In this document: piece after piece, positions 1-6,811 of the stretch
Layout of the letters: the number at the start of each line of letters is the position of its first letter
Numbering within the stretch: position 1 is the first letter of the stretch
Source: Anaerolineales bacterium
GTDB taxonomy: Bacteria > Chloroflexota > Anaerolineae > Anaerolineales > UBA11579
Assembly: GCA_016932165.1 (NCBI GenBank)
Contig: JAFGDK010000033.1
Location: 1-33,315, forward strand
Direction of reading: 5' to 3'
Length of the DNA stretch: 33,315 nt
The notes under the pieces: model-generated
The model's database searches: none
What the model saw: only the letters and a program-made list of their open reading frames with translations
Told to the model about the DNA's origin: nothing
Translations under genes and position numbers: made by a program

Positions 1-23
1 ACAAAAGGTTACAAAAGGTTACA
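1..23. repeat. 10-bp tandem repeat at the window edge
   Basis: The unit ACAAAAGGTT occurs twice in direct succession at positions 1-10 and 11-20 and begins a third time (ACA) before a T-rich run. It starts at the first base of the window, so the array may extend further left. No function can be assigned. Confidence 0.6.
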
Positions 24-411
24 CTTTTTTATTATTTCTTGAAAGTTTCAAGCGGGTAGACAAACAGCAGGCTGGCTTTGTGGAAGCCGGGGATTGAGTA
101 CTGGGATTGGAAAGGGGCCAGAATTGCTGGCGATGAGAATCAACTCCCCAACCCCGAGGTTCGACCGCGGGTACGAAAGGCCTGCGATGTGGTGTGATTG
201 AAGGCAGATGAGATCATCTGGTACCCACGGTGCTGAGTTGGGATTGATAAGGGTGTGGAGAAAGATGATACATCAACCAGTAGCGACTTGGGGTAAATCG
301 TGGGTTTCTCACCTGTCTGGGATTAAATTCGGGGTGTTTGATGTTTTTGTCTGAGGTTAGACCTGGAGAGGGTTTGGCCTGACTCGCCAACCTGCAATTC
401 GCCCTGAAATT
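24..411. other. Non-coding stretch, no supported gene
   Basis: No open frame with a plausible start and ribosome binding site is visible on either strand. It lies downstream of the minus-strand gene ending at 412. An imperfect inverted repeat (GGTTTGGC at 371-378 against GCCAACC at 386-392) could be a weak transcript end for that gene, but it lacks a T-run. Minus-strand reading gives only short open pieces separated by stops. Confidence 0.5.
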
Positions 412-843
412 CTAATCCTTGGGCAGGATGGAGGAGATTGTCCTGGTGACCTTCTTCAAATCGCCGGTATGGCTCTGAAGTTTGGAAACATCGCCGGAGC
501 GCAGGCCGGTAGTGACATCCGTGATTGTCTTGGTGGTTGACTTCTGGTTGTCGATGATCTTCTGGGTCCACTCTTCCAACTCAACGAGCAGGTTTTCGAG
601 TTTATCTGGGATGAGAGGGATATTTTTAATGATTGGCAGGAGAATATCTAGGATTTGATTGGCTTTGGTGGCGTATTTGACCGTCAGTAGGTGCAGATTG
701 CCGAAGGTGGAGGTCAGCTCCAGGGCAACCTCTTGTATGGTGTCGATCATTTCTTTGTGTTCGGAGATCATCCTGGAGATGTCATCCAATGAGTCGGTGA
801 GTTTATCTGAGAATTTAACGTAACTATGAGCTTTGGCGGGCAT
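412..843 (-). CDS. Small helical protein of unknown function
   Basis: This 143-residue protein has no family I recognise. It starts at an ATG preceded by a strong AGGAGG site about six bases upstream, which argues that it is a real gene. The sequence has no signal peptide and no convincing membrane segment. It is rich in Leu, Ile, Lys, Asp, Glu and Thr with heptad-like spacing, and a proline-containing hinge (roughly residues 70-80) separates two long helical parts. A cytoplasmic helical bundle or coiled coil, loosely reminiscent of methyl-accepting signalling helices, is the best structural description. It is transcribed divergently from the pyrophosphatase/hydroxylase operon, with 180 bases between the two starts. 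A TATAAT-like element lies at 930-925 on this strand without a good -35 box. Function unknown. Confidence 0.75.
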   Translation of the reverse strand: MPAKAHSYVKFSDKLTDSLDDISRMISEHKEMIDTIQEVALELTSTFGNLHLLTVKYATKANQILDILLPIIKNIPLIPDKLENLLVELEEWTQKIIDNQKSTTKTITDVTTGLRSGDVSKLQSHTGDLKKVTRTISSILPKD

Positions 844-951
844 TTTTGTCCTCCTGGGGATAGAAAAAATTTATTGTGAGTTGAAAGCGATCTAACCGGG
901 TATGTCTCTGCCGCTTCTGGACGAATTATACCTGATTGGCAGAAAGCAGTT

Positions 952-980
952 TTGTCTCCAGACCGTCTTTGTACTATAAT
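952..980 (+). promoter_or_regulatory. Sigma70-type promoter of the hydroxylase operon
   Basis: TTGTCT (952-957) and a perfect TATAAT (975-980) are separated by 17 bases. Transcription would start near 987, about 35 bases before the ATG at 1024, which is preceded by GGAGAAG. No other good promoter is seen before the end of the operon. Confidence 0.6.
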
Positions 981-1023
981 TCATGCAGCAATGCTGGTAC
1001 ATATTTATTCCATGGAGAAGTGA

Positions 1024-2367
1024 ATGGCTGACTTATATGTAATCGGGCACCTCAATCCGGATATGGACTCAATTGCCGCCGCGATGGGTTATGGTTGGCT
1101 GCTGAATGAACGTGATGGCGAGAATACGATCGCAGCCAGGGCGGGGGCGATCAACCCGCAGACAAGCTGGGTGCTGAACCAGGTGCAATTGGATCCTCCG
1201 GTCTTGATGACCGATGCATCGCCCCGCTTTGAGGCTGTCAGCCGCCGGTTTGCCACCATCACGCCAGACGCACCGTTGCGGGAAGCCTGGACGATCTCTA
1301 GCCGCACGGGCGGGATTGCCCCAGTTGTAGATGAAGATGGCAAGCCTTTCGGTCTGGTGACCGGCTGGAGTATTTTTTCTTATCTCAGCCAAGTGATCGG
1401 GCCGGTCGTCAGCCAATCAGGGGGAGAATTTTCTCCGCTGATGGAAACCCCCTCACGTGAAGCCTGCGACCTGAATGTGCCAGCCTTTAATGCCAATGCC
1501 AGGATTCGAGACTCGCTCAACAAGGTGCTCCGCTTGGAAGAGAATGATTTCTTTGTGGTAGATGAGGAAGGTCGGTATCTGGGGATTGCCCGACAGCGGG
1601 ATTTGCTCAACCCGCCGAGGATAAGGGTGGTGCTGGTTGATCACAATGAGCCCCGCCAGTCGATCGGATCGCTGGATGAGGCTGAACTGGTAGAAATCCT
1701 TGACCACCACCGGTTAGACAATGCATCTACCCATACTCCGATACGTTTTACTGTCGATGTGGTTGGCAGCACTTCCACCTTGGTCGCGGAGCGGATTGAG
1801 CAAGCTGGTTTGAGCGCTCCACCACAGATAGCCGGTGTGCTGCTGGGAGGGGTGCTCTCTGACACCCTGGCTCTGACTTCTCCAACAACTACTGAGCGTG
1901 ATGAACACGCAGCCAGACGGCTGGCAAGATGGGCATTTATCCCTGGCAGCCCGCTGCAAGGCGAAACGCTGGAATCCTTTGGGAAAAAGGTGGTTGAGGC
2001 GGGAGCTGGTCTGGAATCCCGCAACCCGGATGAGATTGTGACCCAGGACCTCAAGCAGTATGAGGCTGGCGGTTACCGCTTCACGATCGCACAGGCTGAG
2101 GTGACCAAATTCATTGATTCTGAAGATACCAAGCAGGCTTTGTTTGATGCGCTTAACCGCCAGAGGGACAAGTATGGGCTTGATTTTTCCATGTTGATGA
2201 TCACCAATGTGGTAGCGGCATCCAGCAGGTTGATGACCTCAACAGGCCCGCCCGTGTTGAATGAATTACCTTATCCGCTGCTTTCGGATGGGCTGCGGCA
2301 TGCTGAAGGGGTAGTTTCACGCAAGAAGCAACTCCTGCCAGTTGTGCTGGGATTGGTGGAATCCTGA
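1024..2367 (+). CDS. ppaC: Manganese-dependent inorganic pyrophosphatase with CBS pair (family II)
   Basis: The 447-residue protein hydrolyses pyrophosphate to phosphate in the cytoplasm. The DHH domain carries the family II metal ligands: GHLNPDMDS at 8-16 (H9, D13, D15), VDHNE at 205-209 (D206, H207) and LDHH at 226-229. The DHHA2 domain ends with the substrate-binding SRKKQ at 432-436. Between the first motif and DHN there is an insertion of about 120 residues holding two CBS repeats (roughly 78-125 and 152-198), so the enzyme belongs to the CBS-PPase subgroup, which in studied members is inhibited by AMP/ADP. The DRTGG domain found between CBS repeats in some relatives is not evident. It is the first gene of the operon and its stop overlaps the next start by one base. 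Pairing with cofactor-nucleotidyl-transfer genes could mean that it removes their pyrophosphate, which is inference. Confidence 0.93.
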   Translation: MADLYVIGHLNPDMDSIAAAMGYGWLLNERDGENTIAARAGAINPQTSWVLNQVQLDPPVLMTDASPRFEAVSRRFATITPDAPLREAWTISSRTGGIAPVVDEDGKPFGLVTGWSIFSYLSQVIGPVVSQSGGEFSPLMETPSREACDLNVPAFNANARIRDSLNKVLRLEENDFFVVDEEGRYLGIARQRDLLNPPRIRVVLVDHNEPRQSIGSLDEAELVEILDHHRLDNASTHTPIRFTVDVVGSTSTLVAERIEQAGLSAPPQIAGVLLGGVLSDTLALTSPTTTERDEHAARRLARWAFIPGSPLQGETLESFGKKVVEAGAGLESRNPDEIVTQDLKQYEAGGYRFTIAQAEVTKFIDSEDTKQALFDALNRQRDKYGLDFSMLMITNVVAASSRLMTSTGPPVLNELPYPLLSDGLRHAEGVVSRKKQLLPVVLGLVES

Positions 2368-3158
2368 TGGATGATATCTTCAAACAGATCAGCGAATTGA
2401 TCGCGGCGCAGAAGTCTGCGGCCTTTTGCGTGATCGTCAGCGCCAGCGGGTCTACGCCCCGGGGAGCGGGAAGCAAGATGCTGGTTTTCCCGGATGGGCA
2501 GATCAGCGGCACAATCGGCGGCGGGGAATTAGAGCAACGCGTGATTGAAGTCGGGCTGCAGGTGATTGCTGATGGCACTCCACAGGTAGTGTCCTACTCA
2601 ATGGCCGACCCTGAACGCGGAGATCCAGGCGTGTGCGGCGGCCAGCTGGAAATATATGTGGAACCGATCACCCCTCCGCCAACGGTGATTGTGGTTGGGG
2701 CCGGGCACGTGGGCAGACAAGTCGCTGTGTTGGCAAAGTGGCTGGGTTATGCTGTGGTGGTCAGTGATGACCGGGAAGAATTCCTTACAGATCCTGAGCT
2801 GGCAGACGTTGGCCGTTTCCACAGCGGTCTGTTAGAGACTCTACCTGAAGCGATAACCATTCATTCGCAGAGCTTCATCGTACTCACCACCCGAAATGTG
2901 GAGCTGGATGTGGCCGGGCTACCTGCCCTTTTGGCCGCCAATCCAGCCTATATTGGCGTAATCGGGTCCAGGAGGCGCTGGGAAACCACAAAGGCCAAAT
3001 TACGAGAGGCTGGAGTCAGCGCCAAGCAGCTGGCCTCGATTCAATCGCCGATCGGGTTGGATCTGCAGGGTGAAACACCTCAGGAGATCGCCTTGAGCAT
3101 TATGGCTCAAATTACAATGCTGCGGCACGGCGGAGAGGGCGGCCAGATGGCGAATTAA
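2367..3158 (+). CDS. xdhC: XdhC family molybdenum-hydroxylase maturation factor
   Basis: The 263-residue protein matches XdhC/CoxI chaperones, which bind molybdenum cofactor, aid its sulfuration and insert it into xanthine-dehydrogenase-type enzymes. Visible motifs are SGSTPRGAGSKM (28-38), GTIGGGELE (48-56), CGG (90-92), the Rossmann-like GAGHVG (111-116), GSRRR (200-204) and PIGLDLQGETPQEIALSI (228-245). Both the N-terminal XdhC/CoxI domain and the C-terminal nucleotide-fold domain are present and full length. The ATG shares one base with the preceding stop, indicating translational coupling. A 101-base gap with a short CCGCC-TTA-GGCGG hairpin (about 3161-3173) precedes the next gene, without a T-run, so transcription probably continues. 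Confidence 0.92.
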   Translation: MDDIFKQISELIAAQKSAAFCVIVSASGSTPRGAGSKMLVFPDGQISGTIGGGELEQRVIEVGLQVIADGTPQVVSYSMADPERGDPGVCGGQLEIYVEPITPPPTVIVVGAGHVGRQVAVLAKWLGYAVVVSDDREEFLTDPELADVGRFHSGLLETLPEAITIHSQSFIVLTTRNVELDVAGLPALLAANPAYIGVIGSRRRWETTKAKLREAGVSAKQLASIQSPIGLDLQGETPQEIALSIMAQITMLRHGGEGGQMAN

Positions 3159-3259
3159 CCGCCTTAGGCGGAGGTTATTGCTTTTCAGTTGGGAGCAGGT
3201 AGAATTTAATTGGAACTCACTATAAATCCAGTGGATGAAGAATACACGAGAAAACGATT

Positions 3260-4678
3260 ATGTGGAAAAATTATTACCAGCCTGTTGATTTAGACCAGGC
3301 GCTTGCATTGCTGGCTGAAAAACAGGAAGCTGCCAGGATCATTGCCGGGGGGACGGATTTGATTCTGGAAATGGAAGCAGGATTGCGTCCGGGGGTTGAA
3401 AACCTGATCGATATCAGCCGGATCGAATGCCTGGATGAAATCCAGCTCGATGAAGAAGATTTCATTCACCTGGGGCCGATGGTTACTCACAATCTGGCTG
3501 CTGCCTCGAAGCTGATCGTCGAGCAGGCGCTGCCGCTGGCTCAGGCCTGCTGGGAGGTGGGCGCGCCGCAAATCAGGAACCGGGGAACGATTGCCGGGAA
3601 CCTGATCACGGCTTCTCCGGCTAATGATACGATCACGCCTTTGGTTGCACTAGGCGCCCGGGTGACCCTGCGTTCGGCGCAAGGTGCGCGCCAGCTGCCC
3701 TTAAGCGAGTTCATCACCGGTGTGCGAAAGAACCAGCTCCGGCCGGATGAAATGGTGGCGGAGATCTCCTTTCCGGCGATGCGCAATAACCAGCGCGGAA
3801 TGTTTTATAAAGTTGGACTGCGCAAAGCACAGGCAATCTCCGTGCTCAATCTGGCAGCGGTGCTGACCTTTGAGGAGGGTACTGTCACTAAAGCGGCGAT
3901 TACATTGGGTGCGGTAGCGCCTACGATTGTACATGCCCCTGAGGCTGAGGCTTACCTGGTTGGTAAGCAGCTTACACCAGAGGTGATCGGGGAAGCTGCT
4001 GATCTGGCTGTGAAAGCTGCCAATCCGATAGATGATCTCCGCGGGACCGCGGCTTACCGGCGGTATATGGTTGGGGTGATCGCCCGCCGGACGCTTGGAC
4101 GTCTGGCGGATGATGTTCAGAATGAGAATTACCCGGCAAAGCTGCCGCTGCTCTCCTCTCGTCAGAGGATTCTGCCCTTGATCGAAGAGGCTGATTTTGA
4201 GGGTGGAAACAAGGCGATTGAGACTGTAATCAATGGAAAGCCTTATCGTTTTACGACTGGTTTTGAAAAAACCTTGCTGGATTTGCTGAGAGAGGAAGCC
4301 CAACTGACCGGGACCAAGGAGGGCTGCGCTGAGGGAGAATGCGGCGCCTGTACTGTTTATCTGGATGGCGCTGCTGTGATGAGCTGCCTGGTGCCAGCCC
4401 CGCGGGCGCACGGCGCTGAGATTGTGACTATTGAGGGTTTGAAACAAGGAGATCAACTCCACCCTGTACAGCAAACATTCATCGAAGATGCGGCGGTGCA
4501 ATGCGGCTATTGTACCCCCGGATTTTTGATGTCAGCGGCAAAACTGCTGGAAGAGATTCCGGCACCCAACAGGGAGCAGATCCAGCAGGCATTGACCGGG
4601 AATCTGTGCCGCTGCACAGGTTATTATAAGATCATCAAGGCAGTTGAGGATGCTGCCAAAAGGAGGCAAATGGGATGA
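3260..4678 (+). CDS. Fused FAD-binding and [2Fe-2S] subunit of a molybdenum hydroxylase (CoxM-CoxS fusion)
   Basis: The 472-residue protein joins two subunits that are often separate. Residues 1-285 are the FAD domain, with AGGTDLILEMEAG (29-41) and RNRGTIAGNLITASPAND (106-123). Residues 315-470 are the iron-sulfur protein: C356, C361, C364 and C376 form the plant-ferredoxin-type cluster, and C415, C418, C450 and C452 the second [2Fe-2S] cluster. All eight ligands are present, so the electron path from the molybdenum centre through two clusters to FAD looks intact. It lacks its own molybdopterin domain, which is supplied by the gene at 6812. The ribosome binding site is weak (purine run before the ATG). 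The end overlaps the next gene by four bases (ATGA). Located in the cytoplasm. Confidence 0.93.
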   Translation: MWKNYYQPVDLDQALALLAEKQEAARIIAGGTDLILEMEAGLRPGVENLIDISRIECLDEIQLDEEDFIHLGPMVTHNLAAASKLIVEQALPLAQACWEVGAPQIRNRGTIAGNLITASPANDTITPLVALGARVTLRSAQGARQLPLSEFITGVRKNQLRPDEMVAEISFPAMRNNQRGMFYKVGLRKAQAISVLNLAAVLTFEEGTVTKAAITLGAVAPTIVHAPEAEAYLVGKQLTPEVIGEAADLAVKAANPIDDLRGTAAYRRYMVGVIARRTLGRLADDVQNENYPAKLPLLSSRQRILPLIEEADFEGGNKAIETVINGKPYRFTTGFEKTLLDLLREEAQLTGTKEGCAEGECGACTVYLDGAAVMSCLVPAPRAHGAEIVTIEGLKQGDQLHPVQQTFIEDAAVQCGYCTPGFLMSAAKLLEEIPAPNREQIQQALTGNLCRCTGYYKIIKAVEDAAKRRQMG

Positions 4679-5064
4679 CCAGATATGTAAACTCCGGTGT
4701 GAAGGAAAGATCGGAAGAACCGCATCCAGTTTGGCGGGGAATTGGCTTGATCTTGATTATCGGGATCCCGATCCTTTCATTGGCGATCTCAAACCAGTTG
4801 ATGATTTTTTTGGATGAAAACAACATTGTGATCTCTGAAGAGCTTCTAGCGCCGCCTGTGGAGATTCCATTTGTAGGGGCGATCATAAATTGGCCGGCGC
4901 TTCTGGTATTTGCATTTTTGATTGCGCTGATCTTGTACGGCTTTCTTGCGGTGGTGAATGCTGTGGTCTACAGCACATCATCTAGAAGCACACTGCAGAA
5001 GTTTGAAGCACCCCCCAAGCAGTTTAAGCGGAAACGCAAGTTGAAAAAACCGAACTACGAATAA
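4675..5064 (+). CDS. Small two-helix membrane protein of the hydroxylase operon
   Basis: The 129-residue protein has two hydrophobic segments (about 22-46, Ile/Leu rich, and 72-98, Phe/Leu/Ala rich) separated by an acidic loop, and ends in a strongly basic tail rich in Lys and Arg (about 112-127). The positive tail and the charged start suggest that both termini face the cytoplasm. I do not recognise the family. Its start overlaps the preceding iron-sulfur subunit by four bases (ATGA), so it is tightly coupled to the hydroxylase. Such a protein might anchor the enzyme at the membrane or serve its partner protein, but nothing in the sequence proves this. Confidence 0.8.
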   Translation: MTRYVNSGVKERSEEPHPVWRGIGLILIIGIPILSLAISNQLMIFLDENNIVISEELLAPPVEIPFVGAIINWPALLVFAFLIALILYGFLAVVNAVVYSTSSRSTLQKFEAPPKQFKRKRKLKKPNYE

Positions 5065-5082
5065 GATCAGGTTCAATTTAAC

Positions 5083-6792
5083 ATGGAACGAACAGTCCCA
5101 GAAGTTGCCTCGGAAGAAATCGACCTTTTTATCCGCACTACCTATTCGCTGATGCGCGCCTCCAACGAGGTGCGTGTGCGCAGTTTGGAAGAAGCACATG
5201 CGGCGATGAATTCTCTGCTGCATCCATTGGCACGATCAATGATTGTGGATATGTCGGCGTTTGTGTACAGTGTGCTGCGCCTCCCCGCAGTGATCAGCCA
5301 GGTGGGACTGGTAGTTCTGGGCCAGAGTTTTGAGACTTTTGCCGAATTTGGGATTGAGGGGATCACCGAGTGGGCGGAAGTGCGTGCTCCAGCACGGCGC
5401 CGCAGATGCTATTTTAATGGCAAGGATACGCTGGCTTGTTTGATTGCCAGCCGGTCTGACATAGATGACCTGGTACCGATCCTGGCTGCCTACCAGATTG
5501 AATGGAATAAACTTCACCGCTTGCTTCAAAGGCTGCCGGAAGGATTTGAATTTTCAAATTTATTGAATGACCCGATCCGCCTGGCGGACCTCTCAACAAT
5601 GCTGGGGTTGAGCCTGGATGATATGAACCGGCTGGTCTCGATATGGGGAGAGGATTTTGAGCAGGTCTTGGCGAAGGTTGCTTCCCGAAAGGCAGATTTC
5701 CGCATCCGGCTACTGGATAGTTCTTTGAGTGAATACCGGCAGGCGATCCACCGTTGGTGGGAGCAGATCAGCCAGACCAAACCAGAACTGGAGTTTCGCC
5801 CGGTTTATTTTGTCTCCTCGAATCCGCATAGCATTATCAACCTGGTGACTGGCTTTGCGCTCTCACATGAGGAGGAATTGCTTGCCTTCCTGCATGATTC
5901 GAAGGATCAAGATTTGCAGGAGGAGTGGGCCAAAATCCAGGCTGAGGAGGTGCGGGCGCCGCGTGAGAACTTCTTTTATTACTTGTTAAAGAAGTCTGCG
6001 GGCACTCGATTGGGAGACCGGCTGAAGGAGGAAAAATCTAAACTGGAGGCAGCCTCTTTTATTTCCCGGATCAAAGGCGAACATAATTTTGACCTGGAGA
6101 CCCAGTTGATCCCGATCGCGGACCTGGATTTTGAGAAGATAGACCCTCGCCTTCGGGGAGACTTGCACCCATCACTGGCAAACAGCGATGCAATGATCAT
6201 CAATATTGATTACCCGTTGGGATTGGCAGCCTATCAGGTGCTCACAGAGATTGCTGACAATGTGGGCAAGGTGCTGGGGATCTATATCATCGGCAAGGCA
6301 GCCACATTGAATGGGGTTGTGGGTGATGTGATGCTCCCCAATGTGGTGTACGACGGGCAGTCGCTGAATACGTATCTGTTTGCCAACTGCTTTAAAGGTC
6401 AGGATGTCTCCCCGTATTTGGTCTTTGGTACAGCGCTGGATAACCAGAAAGCGGTCACCGTGCAGGGAACATTTTTGCAGAATCATGAATACATGGATGT
6501 GTTTTACCGTGAGGGATATACCGACATCGAGATGGAAGCCGGGCCGTACCTCTCGGCGATTTATGAGTTGATCCGCCCCAAGCGCCACCCGGTGAATGAG
6601 GTGGTCAATCTGTACGAGCTACCCTTCGATCTGGGAATGCTGCACTACGCTTCAGATAAGCCGCTGAGCAAGGGGATGAACCTGGGGGCAGCCAGTCTGT
6701 CGTACTTCGGGATGGACCCGACTTACGCCTGCGGAGTGGCGGTGCTGAAGCGTATCTTCCGCATGGAGCGGGAGCGGCTGAGGGCTGTCTAA
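5083..6792 (+). CDS. Unknown protein with a nucleoside-phosphorylase-like C-terminal domain
   Basis: The 569-residue protein has no signal peptide. The N-terminal 340 residues are mostly helical and I cannot place them. The C-terminal part (about 369-560) reads like the PNP/UDP phosphorylase or MTA/SAH nucleosidase fold. It has a hydrophobic strand at 370-376, a Gly-rich stretch ending in GDV (IGKAATLNGVVGDV, 403-416), the segment GTFLQN (462-467), and DIEMEAGPYLSAI (481-493), which resembles the family's EME ribose-binding motif. The gene lies 18 bases after the membrane protein and 19 bases before the molybdenum subunit. A nucleoside- or nucleotide-cleaving role feeding a purine-type hydroxylase would make sense, but the assignment rests on short motifs seen by eye. 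A non-catalytic relative is also possible. Confidence 0.7.
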   Translation: MERTVPEVASEEIDLFIRTTYSLMRASNEVRVRSLEEAHAAMNSLLHPLARSMIVDMSAFVYSVLRLPAVISQVGLVVLGQSFETFAEFGIEGITEWAEVRAPARRRRCYFNGKDTLACLIASRSDIDDLVPILAAYQIEWNKLHRLLQRLPEGFEFSNLLNDPIRLADLSTMLGLSLDDMNRLVSIWGEDFEQVLAKVASRKADFRIRLLDSSLSEYRQAIHRWWEQISQTKPELEFRPVYFVSSNPHSIINLVTGFALSHEEELLAFLHDSKDQDLQEEWAKIQAEEVRAPRENFFYYLLKKSAGTRLGDRLKEEKSKLEAASFISRIKGEHNFDLETQLIPIADLDFEKIDPRLRGDLHPSLANSDAMIINIDYPLGLAAYQVLTEIADNVGKVLGIYIIGKAATLNGVVGDVMLPNVVYDGQSLNTYLFANCFKGQDVSPYLVFGTALDNQKAVTVQGTFLQNHEYMDVFYREGYTDIEMEAGPYLSAIYELIRPKRHPVNEVVNLYELPFDLGMLHYASDKPLSKGMNLGAASLSYFGMDPTYACGVAVLKRIFRMERERLRAV

Positions 6793-6811
6793 TCAGAAGT
6801 TAGGAGTACCA

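Noticed and set aside
323..571. Open frame of 82 codons on the minus strand
   Set aside because: It overlaps the better supported gene at 412-843 in another frame and has an irregular, His/Gln/Arg-rich composition and no ribosome binding site.
3701..4501. 266-codon minus-strand frame
   Set aside because: It lies entirely antisense to the FAD/iron-sulfur gene; its composition is that of a reading-frame shadow.
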